From: Carya illinoinensis
Lineage: Eukaryota; Streptophyta; Magnoliopsida; Fagales; Juglandaceae
Length of the DNA: 64,000 bases
NCBI RefSeq assembly: GCF_018687715.1
Contig: NC_056765.1
Coordinates: forward strand, 20,289,394-20,353,393
Reading direction: 5' to 3'
The first letter of the stretch is position 1. Every line of letters starts with the position of its first letter. The notes below the pieces were generated by a model. It ran no database searches. It had not been told where the DNA came from and saw only the letters and a list, made by a program, of their open reading frames with translations. A program made the translations under genes and the position numbers. Positions 38,156-48,941 of this stretch are shown piece after piece.

Positions 38156-38623
38156 AACGCTTAGTCATTTTCCTTACACCGGCAAGTATCATCGAGGAAG
38201 ACAACTTATCAGCACTCGGTGACGAAGCAAAGATCGAACATCATTTGAATAAATATTTGTGAAGATATGATTTACATTGAGGATGTTAAAAAGTAGCTCA
38301 CTATATTTTAATATTATTTAAAAATAATTTTTTTTTTTAATGATGTTGGCACAAAACCACGCGTTCGAACTCAGTGTAAACCAATTGAAAAAAGTGGTAA
38401 CCACTGTAAAAATAAATGTTTTTCAAGTGAAACCCATTTTTCTCAAAGGATCCTAAATGAATAAATGATATGATTTATAAAGAAAAGTGTTTTGTAAGAA
38501 TTTTAAGAGAAGCTTTGAAATTCAAAAGCTCCATTAAAACTTTCACTTTTAAATTTGAAATATGCTAATCCACACCTCTATTAAGTGGCTAGAGTCGAAA
38601 CTCCTTCCGCTTTCTAGAAATTT

Positions 38624-39078
38624 TTAGAGCATTAATATTGGTTTATCTATATGCATATGTAAATACATATTTACATAACTAAACCATTAAATTAATTACA
38701 TTAGATTATGTATATGTAAATTTATGGATAGTTATAAACAGTAACTTTACTTCTTTGTAGACATACAGTTCACTCTTCAAATGATATTTTATTAATTTCT
38801 TCTCTCTCCTTCCACTTTCGCTGTCTCTCAACAGTAAAAAAATTAGTATTTTTTAAGACAGGTTAAAGAATAAAACTTATAGTGGATCCTAATTGCAAAA
38901 TTTATATATAAAAAAAATTAATTTTAGAAAAACAATTAATAATAATAAAATTAGAAGATTTTTATTTTGATTCAAATATGCATAACTCAATCTAGAATTT
39001 TTTATAATAGTAAATTCAATCTTCAAAATATATAATTTTATATATGTACATATAAATAAATCCATACTAATACTCTAA
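38624..39078. mobile_element. MITE-like element abutting the F-box gene promoter
   Basis: The left end TTAGAGCATTAATATTGG and the right end read in reverse, TTAGAGTATTAGTATGG, match for about 30 bp with few differences, continuing TTTATCTATATG / ATTTATTTATATG. The element is about 455 bp, A+T-rich and non-coding. Its right end stops about 6 bp before the TATATAAA box at 39085. A target duplication was not identified. Confidence 0.6.
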
Positions 39079-39084
39079 CGATCC

Positions 39085-39092
39085 TATATAAA
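39085..39092 (+). promoter_or_regulatory. TATA box (TATATAAA) of the F-box/WD40 gene
   Basis: A good TATA match. Transcription would start about 30 bp downstream, near 39115-39125. Site II-type GGGCC motifs (AGGCCCA at 39123-39129 and TTGGGCCT at 39157-39164), common in plant housekeeping promoters, lie at or just after the predicted start. Position is consistent with the downstream 5' leader; no transcript evidence is available. Confidence 0.5.
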
Positions 39093-39114
39093 GAAACGCA
39101 TTTCCTAATAAGAG

Positions 39115-39815
39115 TTTTTGTAAGGCCCACTCACCTTCACTTCACGTTATTACTTCTTGGGCCTCCGAGGATCTCACTTCTTTCTGGGCTTTATTTCATT
39201 CTATTCGTTCTTCGTGCGATTTGTGTTCTTCGGCCCCCCAATGCTAAACGGTGATAGAAATCTCCATAACCCAACCGCTTGGACCAGGAGACTGTCTTCC
39301 CGAACACTACAGTTTCCTCTTTATTTTGCATTCCCCTGATCGCTAAAAGATTCCCAACGCAAATTTTGAATCTCTGATTCATCCATCTCTGAGGTACCTT
39401 TGAAACTCATATCGTCCTAACAGACATTGTAATTTAGTTTATTTACTTGTCGAACAGTTTCGTCTCTTATTAGCTCTCCTGGGTCTTAGGTCGATCACAT
39501 TTTAGTTCTCAATTAATTTCTTTGAATTTATTATTTTGCAAGCTATTTCCCGTTCCCTGTTTCAGATTCTTCTTGTATTTTGTTCTCAATTTTCTCGTTT
39601 CTCAAGTTCAATTGTTCGGAATATCTAGGGTTGACTGCTAGGGTTTCTTTTCTAGCCACTCTTTGATTTGTTGTAAGGCTTTTAGGTTTTCCTCCATTTT
39701 TTCTTCAGATTAAGATTTCTGGGTGAAAAAAGTTTTGTAGGTTTGTTGGGAGTTTTTGCCTTTGGGGATTGAGTTTTCAACTCTTGAATTCAAATTTAGG
39801 AGTCATTTTTGTTTT
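39115..39815 (+). other. 5' leader of the F-box/WD40 gene with probable intron
   Basis: About 700 bp lie between the predicted start and the ATG at 39816. A probable leader intron runs from GAG|GTACCT (first intron base 39394) to TTTTTTCTTCAG (last base 39708), with a second possible acceptor TTTTGTAG ending at 39740. The interval is T-rich as expected of a plant intron. A 60-codon open frame at 39157-39339 has no homology I recognise and is better read as leader. Confidence 0.5.
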
Positions 39816-41522
39816 ATGGCATTTGAATGCCAAGACGGTCCTGAGGTTTCTAAGAAGCTGATAGATTGTGTTCAAAATCCTTGTGCGAATCACACTGGAT
39901 CTAATCAGTTCACTTCCATACCCAAAACTGAAAAAACTTCACTTGTGAGTAGCGAATTTGATTCCAAGCCTGACAAAGAAAAGGTTTCACTTTCTGAGCC
40001 TTTATCGGAATTTCATTCCAGGAAAAGCATTATAACCTCTGCTGTTTCAAAACAGTTTTTGGCTAATGATGTTTTGCCCACTTTTTGTCGGTCAATTACT
40101 GATCTTCCTCCGGCACTGATTTCTGAGATTCTTAACTGCCTTGATCCGAAAGAACTTGGTATCGTGTCGTGTGTCTCCGCAACTCTTTATAAGCATGCAT
40201 CCGACCACCATGCTTGGAAGGAATTCTATTGTGAGAGATGGGGACTTCCAGCACCACCTCTGGGTTTGGGGTATTCAGATGAGAAGTCATGGAAGGATCT
40301 ATTTGTGGAGAGGGAGTTTAGGAGTAAGACGTTTATGGGACGTTATAGCACAGATGTTTTGTATGGTCACACTGAAGCAGTTCGCACTGTTTTCCTTCTG
40401 GCTTCTGCAAAGCTCATTTTCACGTCAGGCTATGACACAGTGGTTCGGATGTGGAACATGGAAGAAGGTTTGTCCATAGCATCCTCGCGACCACTAGGTT
40501 GCACGATCCGAGCAGTTGCCGCAGATACAAAACTTTTGGTTGCTGGTGGTACCGATGGATTTATCCATGGTTGGAAGGCAGTGGATCAGCTTCAACACTT
40601 GTTTGACCTTAAGGGTTCTCAAAGCCATAGCTCAGAGTTCCGACTATGGGAACATGAGGGACCCATAACTTCTCTTTCTTTGGATCTTACAAGGATGTAT
40701 AGTGGATCATGGGACATGACTGTTCGTGTGTGGGACCGTTTTTCATTGAAGTGCTTAAAGGTTTTGAGGCATAATGATTGGGTATGGGGACTTGTTCCTC
40801 ATGATACTACAATTGCTTCTGCATCAGGTTCAGATGTATATGTTTGGGATTCCAGTAGTGGGATTTTGATGACCATTATTCATAATGCTCACGTTGGTAA
40901 TACTTACTCTCTGGCACGAAGCCACACCGGAAATTTTCTTTTCACTGGAGGAGAAGATGGTACGATACACATGTTTGAGATTACAACTCATTGTGCTGAG
41001 ACTACTGTTTTTCAGGTTGCTACCTGGATTCCACACTCAGGTTCTGTGCATGCCCTTGCATTTGAGTTTCCGTGGCTTGTTTCAGCTTCTAGTGATGGAA
41101 AGATGTCACTAATTGATGTAAGAAAGCTGTTAAGAACTAAAAACAGTGCTTCAAGCAAGCGTATTTCAAGGGGTAAGCATGTGGACAAGAATAGCGTGGA
41201 GCCCCCACAGAGGATGTTACATGGGTATGGAAGCAATCTGTTTGCAGTTGACATTGGTGTTGATCGAATTGTGTGTGGAGGGGAGGAAGGTGTTGTTAGG
41301 ATTTGGAACTTTTCACAAGCTTTGGAAATCGAGAAGAGGATTCGTGCTTTAAGAGGAATACGGTTAGAGAATAGGATGAGGCGGCGTAAGCTCCGAATAG
41401 AGATGGACCGTAAAGGTCAGACTGATCAATGTTCAGTTGCAGCCAAGAAGAACCCAATTAATGGTGATAGGGGTGGTGTTTGGAACAACAAGCGTGGGGT
41501 GAGCAGCAAGCTGAAGGCATAG
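39816..41522 (+). CDS. F-box/WD40-repeat protein (likely SCF ubiquitin-ligase substrate receptor)
   Basis: A single exon encoding 568 residues. The frame is open upstream to a TTG at 39756, but in a plant nuclear gene the first in-frame ATG is 39816 (MAFECQDG), which I take as the start. An F-box at about residues 94-143 begins ITDLPPALISEIL and would bind the SKP1/ASK adaptor. It is followed by seven WD-type blades at about 184-218, 230-255, 279-317, 319-349, 355-390, 405-438 and 468-500, with clear VRVWD and VYVWD signatures; these should form a propeller that binds a substrate for ubiquitination. The tail (about 505-535) is rich in Arg/Lys and may be a nuclear or nucleic-acid-binding signal. 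The layout and N-terminus resemble the Arabidopsis F-box/WD40 protein At5g21040 (FBX2); that match is from memory. The gene has no frameshift or stop and is the only intact host gene in the window. Confidence 0.93.
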   Translation: MAFECQDGPEVSKKLIDCVQNPCANHTGSNQFTSIPKTEKTSLVSSEFDSKPDKEKVSLSEPLSEFHSRKSIITSAVSKQFLANDVLPTFCRSITDLPPALISEILNCLDPKELGIVSCVSATLYKHASDHHAWKEFYCERWGLPAPPLGLGYSDEKSWKDLFVEREFRSKTFMGRYSTDVLYGHTEAVRTVFLLASAKLIFTSGYDTVVRMWNMEEGLSIASSRPLGCTIRAVAADTKLLVAGGTDGFIHGWKAVDQLQHLFDLKGSQSHSSEFRLWEHEGPITSLSLDLTRMYSGSWDMTVRVWDRFSLKCLKVLRHNDWVWGLVPHDTTIASASGSDVYVWDSSSGILMTIIHNAHVGNTYSLARSHTGNFLFTGGEDGTIHMFEITTHCAETTVFQVATWIPHSGSVHALAFEFPWLVSASSDGKMSLIDVRKLLRTKNSASSKRISRGKHVDKNSVEPPQRMLHGYGSNLFAVDIGVDRIVCGGEEGVVRIWNFSQALEIEKRIRALRGIRLENRMRRRKLRIEMDRKGQTDQCSVAAKKNPINGDRGGVWNNKRGVSSKLKA

Positions 41523-41900
41523 CAGCAGTAGCATTAACTGTTTGCTTCTGGCACCACTGCCCTTCCACTCATTTAGGTATTTGATTCCATTATGGTTGAC
41601 AATTAATGGTTTAAGGAGCTCTTATTATATTGTCATATCTTTGGATTCTAAACTTGGTTCACTTAATGGTACCTCAGAAGTAGCTCTGTTGTATTCCATT
41701 TGCTGCTTTGCTACAAGTTTATCAAATTATAGTTTTACATTCTTCTCTATTTCAAAGTATCACAAATAAATAGTGAATGTATGTTTATGGTGCTGCAGTT
41801 GGCAGTGTATTTATCTGTGTGCAAGCAGGTCTCATGGCATACGAGATGAATTTGTGTCTCAAGGGTTTCAGCGAATTGAATCTTTTAAAGCTATGTCTTG
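41523..41900 (+). other. Probable 3' untranslated region with poly(A) signal
   Basis: Sequence after the stop is T-rich and non-coding. An AATAAA hexamer lies at 41765-41770, about 245 bp past the stop, a usual distance for a plant transcript. Further T-rich and TGTA-type elements follow to about 41950, so alternative ends are possible. Confidence 0.45.
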
Positions 41901-43385
41901 CATTAGTTTCTTAGCTCGTAATATGTTAGTTGTAGGTGTTTGTTTGTGTTAACAAGTACTATGAGATTGCTTGTACTATGTAATTCATTACCTTGGGATG
42001 CACAAGGAAATAATCTAGTTGCTTATGTCTATATGGAAATTAGTTATGTGTGGGTATAAATTATATAATGCTAAATAAAACTTCTTAGCCTAAATCAACT
42101 TAGAAGAGCCTTGGTCATGGTGGTTTGCTCCCTCTAGGTCTAAGATCTGAATCCTTGGATGCAACCAATGACCCAGGGAAATTTTTCTTCAATTATCTGA
42201 GTTACATGTATGGAAAACTCTCTGTCGAGGTTGTGCAACCCTAGGATTAGTCCGGATTTTATTTTCAGACACCCAATTCTAATAAAAATATATAAACTTA
42301 ACTAATGATATCGAGGGAATATTTGTATATTGGGAGGCTATGCATTTATTTCACTTATGAAAATAAATGCATTTTGCTTCATATTTGGAGGAAGGAGGTG
42401 CGGCTAGGGTTTAGTGGTGCCTTGGTTTAAAGTTGATCTGAGCCTATTTTCCTCTAACACGAATTGTTGCGGTGGAAGTTCTACATGGTTAGGCCTATTT
42501 TCTTTTCGATGCATTCCAACATCTTGTTCTGTTTTTATGTTTTTTTATTAATTATTAAATTCCTTTCTGGTAGATAGATGTGGTCAGCAAATTGGTATAG
42601 GCGATGCATTAACCTTGTTTCTTCAATGTTTCCATTATATTCATGGTAAATCTGATCAGTGTTGTTTAGGTTCCACCGAAAAAATGCCGTTTGGTTTTAA
42701 GCTCTCCTATTTCTGCGGAGTGTTTTCAGATATTTGCAGTTTTTGAGATTTTCGGCTTTAGCCTATTTGACTATTTTGTCGACCAAGTGTTGGGAACTGG
42801 TTATCATCGACGAGTTTCGTAGGTAAATTTGCCTGATTATGCTTAATATTAAGGGAATGTATGATTCCAAAAGATTTTTCAGAAATTCTTTTTTCCTTTT
42901 GAATCTAAATGTCTTTTTAAACATCTAATCATTTGACTCGGTTATTATGGTCGAAATAAATTTCACCAAATCCAATATGAAACATATTTTTGTCATAATA
43001 AATATCCAAATAACTTTTCAATTTCACTTTAACGGAACACAATTTTTTACCCAAAACAAAAAATATAACATATTTTTTCATTTTTTCAAAATATTAAAAG
43101 TAGAGAGGATTTAAATCGTCTAGCACTTTCCAAGAACTTTTAATTTGTTTTTTTCTAGTAAAAATAGTTTAAATAGTTTAGAAATCTCAACTATCATGTA
43201 AATGAAATGACGAGTATTTTTCCAACTCTCCCTCTCATAATGTTAGGATAGCTGTTAACCTTTAAAAAAATAGTTTATACACCAGTTATAAAAATAAAAA
43301 ATAAAAAATAAAAAAATCCCATAACACAAAATAAATTAATTTTATTAAATAAAAAAAGTAGAGTAATATTTGAGACAACTCTTTC
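41901..43385. other. Intergenic DNA, nothing recognised
   Basis: About 1.5 kb of single-copy-looking, A+T-rich sequence with no supported reading frame, RNA gene or transposon end. It contains short A-rich repeats near 43290-43320 (AAATAAAA units). Confidence 0.5.
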
Positions 43386-43387
43386 AA

Positions 43388-43555
43388 GAAAAATTCTATT
43401 AATCATTCATTTTCTCATAATCCTCTCATCATCTCATGATGTGGTATTAAATTATAGGTTTATAAGTGAAATATAATAAATAGTATTCAATTATCTAATG
43501 ACACATCATAAGATAATGAAAAAATGATGAGAATTGGGATGGTGGGTAGAATTAC
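43388..43555. mobile_element. MITE-like inverted-repeat element
   Basis: The left part (AATTCTATTAATCATTCATTTTC...) and the right part read in reverse (AATTCTACCCACCATCCCAA...CATTTTTTCATTATC) are imperfect inverted repeats surrounding CATGATGTGG / ACACATCATAAG. About 165 bp, no coding. Termini and target duplication not certain. Confidence 0.4.
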
Positions 43556-43905
43556 TCCCCTTTTTAAGAGAGAAGCTAAGTTACAGTCTTTTAATCAATC
43601 TAATCATCATGCAATTCGTATTTGGGTGTGTATTTATAGGGTTCAAGTTGCCTCACATGGTGAAGTCTTTATCTTGGATACGATACTAAAGATGATAGTG
43701 TCTTGCCAAAGAAGGTATCTTTGCATGTACTATTTTGTTGACGTGAACGTCTTGTAGATAAATCTCTTTGGATCAAGCTCCCTGCCAACCACAACAATTT
43801 CTTCATTATCGTATGATCTTTAAACAATGTGTTTTCCTTAATTTTAACCCTTCCTTGCCTTGTATCACGTGAAAGTCTCTTTGATAGCCTACCAAACACA
43901 ATTAG
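43556..43905. other. Unassigned sequence before a family 3 LTR
   Basis: Two overlapping small frames (43524-43757 plus; 43669-43917 minus) without recognisable motifs. Could be a fragment of an older element. No function assigned. Confidence 0.35.
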
Positions 43906-44206
43906 TGTGACGCCCACAGCTCCTCATTTGGGATTGAATGGTGATTGAAGTATCGGGACATGTAACTCAAGGTTACATATCTCTCGTATATGACAAATAA
44001 GATGCAATGTACCTATTATTCTAGCAGTATGCAATAATTCGTAGCGAAAAAATTCTTTTACTATATTGGTTTGGTGATAATATAATAATCATGGTACCGA
44101 AGTGCAATTATCCCAAAAGTCTAGATTTCATTAAAACTTTCAAAATAAAGTTGCTTTTCAAAAGACTCTCAAAACACGAGACCATAAAACTATTTTCACA
44201 AAAATC

Positions 44207-44617
44207 TCAAGAACACTTTCTTTTCTTCCACTGGTTCATGCTTACTAACACCAAGGGCCCATCTTCAGTTAAACTTAAAAAGATTATCCTTCTTCGTTGA
44301 GGGTCAGGCTCCAAAAGTCTTAACTTAGCAATAATTTCTTTTGCTTCAATCGAGGAATCTCGAGCTTGCTTGAGATACCCCGTTACAAAATCCATATCAT
44401 TCTTCAATTTTGAGGCCCTTCCGAGATCAAGAAGCAGGATCCCGTTGTCAGCCTCACTAAGGGTCTCACAAATCTTCTTAAGTCGCTTTGTTGTAAACTT
44501 TAACATATCCATATTAAAGTTGTAATGAGCTCTTACTATAAACTCGTCCTCTACTAACTCGTGAATCTCATTCATGGTTCTAAGGGGCCTTTGTGTACCT
44601 ACCATAACTTCTTCCAT
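44207..44617 (-). CDS. Unrecognised 136-residue frame inside a family 3 LTR
   Basis: ATG-initiated frame of 136 codons with non-repetitive, coding-like composition: mixed helical segments rich in Glu, Lys, Leu and Arg (for example MDMLKFTTKRLKKICETL and AKEIIAKLRLLEPD), no signal peptide and no membrane segment. I do not recognise the family. It sits just after the double hairpin of the LTR, where the unrelated main LTR family carries its acidic frame, and is absent from the other family 3 copies. It may be a captured gene piece, a retroelement accessory frame or chance. Confidence 0.3.
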   Translation of the reverse strand: MEEVMVGTQRPLRTMNEIHELVEDEFIVRAHYNFNMDMLKFTTKRLKKICETLSEADNGILLLDLGRASKLKNDMDFVTGYLKQARDSSIEAKEIIAKLRLLEPDPQRRRIIFLSLTEDGPLVLVSMNQWKKRKCS

Positions 44618-44911
44618 TCTAGGTGGTGAATGGTAGTGGAAACTACCACAGTGAGATTTCGAGAAATCTCAGTAAGTAAATAAGCAACATGCAATAGATA
44701 TCATAAACATATAAGAGTAAACTATAATGAATGGATGGACATGAACTTTGACTTATGCAAATTTGAGTTTTACAAAAGATAACTTGTAATAGAAACATTC
44801 TTGACATTTTTTAGAAAAACATCTTTTCATATTTTCATTATTGGTTCTCAAACATATAACATTTCATTTGAGCTCAAGTTCTAGATCATTCACATAACTG
44901 TTGCCCAGATG

Positions 44912-46150
44912 ACTAACACAAGAGGGGGGTGAATTGAGTTGTATTAAAAAAAAATAACAATTATAAATCAAATATATAATATAAAATATAAACAAAATAT
45001 GAAATAACAATAAATATAAAAAGTAAGGGTAAGAAAGAAGCAAACTCAGTATGTTAACGAGGTTCGGCCCCACTGCCTACGTCCTCACCTCAAGCTACCC
45101 CTTGAGGATTCCCAAATTCACTATTCAACCTCCTTCAGGTGGAGATAGAAACCTATTACACCTTTGAACAACAACGCTACAAAGGATCCGTGTAGAACAC
45201 CCTCTACACTTGCAATCACCTTACACGTGGTGATTCAACTATTCCCCGTGTAGAATACTTTCTACACACACAAGGGTTATACACACCCTTTTTCTAATAC
45301 AAAAGCTGATAGTGGGTAGGTTATCAGAAAACACTCCTCAATGAGTGAAATAAGAACAATACAATGCAAACTATATCTCTCAAAATGAACAAAGATTAAG
45401 GCTCAATGCTTAGAGAAGAGAGAATGAAAGCTTTGAATGAATGTTGTAGGCTCTTGGTGTTGTGAATGTGAAGCTCTCAAATGATCTATTTATAGGCATA
45501 TGAGACTTCATATTCAAATTTAAAAAGATTCACATGTTAAAGACAACATCATTCACTTTTTCAAAAAATTCAAATAAAAGGTTCTTCTTTTTCAATTGTC
45601 AAAGACAACATCATTCACTTTTTCAAAGAATTCAAATAAAAGGTTCTTCTTTTTCAATTGTCAAAGACAACATCATTCACTTTTTCAAAAAAATCAAACC
45701 TAATCTTTTACTTTTGGCATATGACAAAATGAGCACACTTTCATTTTCAAAAAATTCAAACCTAATCTTTTACTTTTTGTATAAGTCTAAAAAAGCATCA
45801 ATCACTTTTGAAAATATTCAAATAAAACATGCACATGTGAAAGATGACAATCAATCATCTTTAATATTTTCAAAGTTCAACCCTTTAATCAAGGCATGCA
45901 CATGCAAAAGATGACAATCAATCATCTTTCAAAATTTTCAAATTTAATTTTCAAAAATATTCATGCACATGTGGAAAATGTATTTTAATGCTTTACGATA
46001 AAATATTAATTTTGAGCATTAATCCTAATTTCGAATTTTGAAGAGATTTACAACATTACTCTATAATTTTAATGTGAACTTGTTCCCTTCTTGCCATTGT
46101 GTAGACAACTTGAGCTTGAGACTTCTTTATTCTTTGAATTCATTTGTTAT
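44912..46150. mobile_element. Inserted non-coding repeat of unknown class
   Basis: The segment starting near ACTAACACAAGAGGGGGGTG contains GAGGTTCGGCCCCACTGCC with CTACGTCCTC (about 45060) and CCGTGTAGAA...CTCTACAC repeats (45190-45270). I recall similar boilerplate from many plant interspersed repeats but cannot name the class. It is absent from the other family 3 copies. No protein is encoded. Ends are approximate. Confidence 0.4.
45539..45725. repeat. Minisatellite, 62-bp period, three copies
   Basis: Units begin AAAGACAACATCATTCAC at 45539, 45601 and 45663. The first two are nearly identical, the third diverges after its first half, and weaker echoes continue to about 45950. The 126-codon frame across it is a by-product. 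Confidence 0.85.
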
Positions 46151-47049
46151 CATCAAAATCCATATGTAGATTTATAATCACATGAAACTTGAAACCTTGA
46201 GTTCAACAATAACATAGCATATTTTGAAGCTCAATGCCTCATACATTTCATAAATATGTGGTTGGATACCTCACGGCTCCCCTGCGCACCGTGTCTTCCC
46301 CGTTATTACCACATGAACTAACGGCCCACTTTGACCTAGGAGACTACGTCATATTCTTAAATATACTTATTACGGCAGTTCACATTTTCGCTTTCACCTT
46401 ATGGCACCCACTAGTTTTAGATGCAACCCTGCTTTGGTATCCTTTACTTTAGGATCCATTCAAGGTCTGTCAACTGTACTTCTTCGACCCATGGGTTACC
46501 ACTCAATTTTAAACACTCTTGAGTGGATAAAGGAGTTCCACTAGGGCATTCCCCTTTCTTAGCAATTAGGGTCGTGATTAAAACTTTTATTGACTCTTTT
46601 CTTTTAAAAACAATTCACAAACCCAATGCATATGACATAGACTATGATACCTTGCTCTTTTCATAAATCATGAAATCATGTATGCCGAGACTTATACAAA
46701 TCATACAACATGTAATCGTACGCAACCATATGCATCCCGTGTTATGGCTTGAAAATATTAATACATGTGGTTACTTTACTTATTTAATTAAACATAGACA
46801 TTCACTGAGTAACAAGGAACAAAACAATTGCACTATATCATGTACTATGCATGGCTGAAACATATAAGTAAATATACCCTTGGATATTCATTTATTTCAT
46901 GAACTTGGAACTTCTAACATATTCGATAATGCATCAAACATAGGCATAGCCGAATCATACAAGTGTTTATACACATGAATATTCAACCTTTACATGAACT
47001 TGGAACTTCTAACACATTTGGTTATGCATCAATAATCAACATACACATG

Positions 47050-48598
47050 TGATCGGTGCAAAATTGCAAGTGCACAGTATCGTAGTTTTATAGTAAAGTG
47101 ATAAGAAAAATATCGTCCTCAGGGATTTGTAACTTACTTTTGACAAATATTGAAATTATACTAACCTTGACATTATTTAGAGAAGTTACTAAGATTTTTG
47201 TATTTATAATTTGAAATAAAATCAATTCAAAGGAAAAGAAAGCGGTTGCTCGAAGATCAAATTAATGAGAAAAAAAAATTTTAGGAAATTGATTTCACCT
47301 AATCCCTCACTATACTTTACTCATCTAACTAATTGAGTTTAATTCTCTCTGTTTGTTAGCAAAATCTCTAAACGCATCCAAAAGCCTCTTTCGATAGTCA
47401 ATTGAAAATATTCTTATTCATCATTTTACACAAGAGTATGCAAATTAATAAAGTAAGAAAGCATTAAGATCAACGATTTTAATACTATGAAGGTTCATAT
47501 AAGTTTTTTAATCTCTATTTTTACCTATGTTGAAATATCCAAATCTATCCTATAATTCCCTCTTTCAATAGCAAATCACAATATCAAAATCATCTAATTA
47601 ATGGCTAGTCAATTAGAAGTAATAAGTTCAGACAAATATAAAAGAGAATTATTTCAAATTAGCATAGAAAAGTAAGCATAGTTTAAAACTAAATTACATC
47701 GTTTTCCTATAATAAAGAAAATTTAGTTTATGCTAAAAATTAAATTCAACATGAATTTACCATAATTTTTTTAAGAGGAATGAAAGAAAATGAACACTAA
47801 AAAAAAATACTCGTCGCAGTCCACAATCTCATCCTTCAAGTCGCAGCATCATTCTTCCAAAATCTTCCAAAAAAATCCAAATGAGTTGTCCCCTTTACGT
47901 GCGTCCAAGAACCCAGCCAAAAAACAAAAATAACTCCACCCACATCTGTTGCCTCCTTATCAACATGTTGTTGCCAGCTTTTGTGTCGAATGCATGCATC
48001 TCTTATAAATTCAAACCGCCAGCTTGCATCCAATTTTCGCGTCCAAGGGCCCCAACGTAAATGAAATCTGCTTTGCATCATGGGCCTTCATTCCAAGCCA
48101 AAACCAAACTGCATGCGTGTTTTGAGCCAAGTCAAAACCAAAAGAGCATGTCATGCGTGAAACTCTTTTTTTGAATTTGATGAATACCTTCTTTTCTTTT
48201 TCTTTTTACTTCTTCTTTTTTTTAAAAAAAAAAAAACTTTTTCTCCTCTTGGTAGTTAGACGCCAATAGAGTAGATTCAAATTATCACTTTTCTTTGCCA
48301 ACGTCTCTTCCTTTTAAATTTGAGAATCTTCTTTTATTTTTAGCATCTTCAAAATTTTAACTTGATCTTTATTCCTAAATAATACTATTGATCAACTCTT
48401 ATATTCAAATAAATCTTTATTTAAATCTGAGAGTCCTTAGACGATAGGCTTCTAAAATTTAGATCTTCATTTTCTTCAAATTTGAAATAAAGTTTAAATG
48501 ACAACAATAAACCCTAAAATCAATAAAAAAATAAATAAAATTAGACTAAAATTTAAAATTAAGAAGTGGTAAAATATATTAAATTATGCAAGTCATCA
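47050..48598 (-). mobile_element. 3' LTR of an Athila/Tat-type element
   Basis: Plus-strand start TGATCGGTGCAAAATTGC and end AAGTCATCA at 48598, about 1549 bp, matching the solo LTR at 8304-9509. Immediately inside (48599 onward) is AACACCCCAAACTTAAAAC, the complement of a polypurine tract as expected next to a 3' LTR on the minus strand. Left flank ACATG (47045-47049) would be the target duplication; its partner is not in the window. Confidence 0.8.
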
Positions 48599-48845
48599 AA
48601 CACCCCAAACTTAAAACTTTGTTTGTCCTCAAACAAAAATAAAATAAAATAATAGACCACTATATACAATAGAACCCAGAGAGAAGTCTCATCACTCACC
48701 AAGCCATGATCTGAATTAAATTTCATCATTAGTATATTACTCTTTTAACATAAAAAATAGCAAAAAAAAAAAATAAATAAATAAAAAATTTAGCAATTTG
48801 TCAAGCAAGAGTTAAGAAGTTACTTAAACCTAAAGCTAAGACATT

Positions 48846-48941
<96 letters not shown>

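Larger units (their letters stand above)
43906..47049 (-). repeat. Decayed long-LTR family 3, third copy, interrupted
   Basis: Plus-strand start TGTGACGCCCACAG at 43906, then GGGACATGTAACTCAAGGTTAC, TATCTCTCGTATATGACA and TAGCAGTATGCAAT blocks that parallel 25240-25345. The hairpin region (GGTAGTGGAAACTACC, AGATTTCGAGAAATCT) is at about 44630-44665, and GGAGTTCCACTAGGGCATTC with AGGGTCGTGATT at about 46530-46580. It differs from the other copies by a 136-codon frame (44207-44617) and an insertion at about 44912-46150. The far end is cut by the Athila-type LTR starting at 47050. Confidence 0.55.

Noticed and set aside
39157..39339. 60-codon frame upstream of the F-box gene
   Set aside because: It lies in the predicted 5' leader, before the likely leader intron, and has no homology I recognise. 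It could be an upstream frame but is not supported as a gene.
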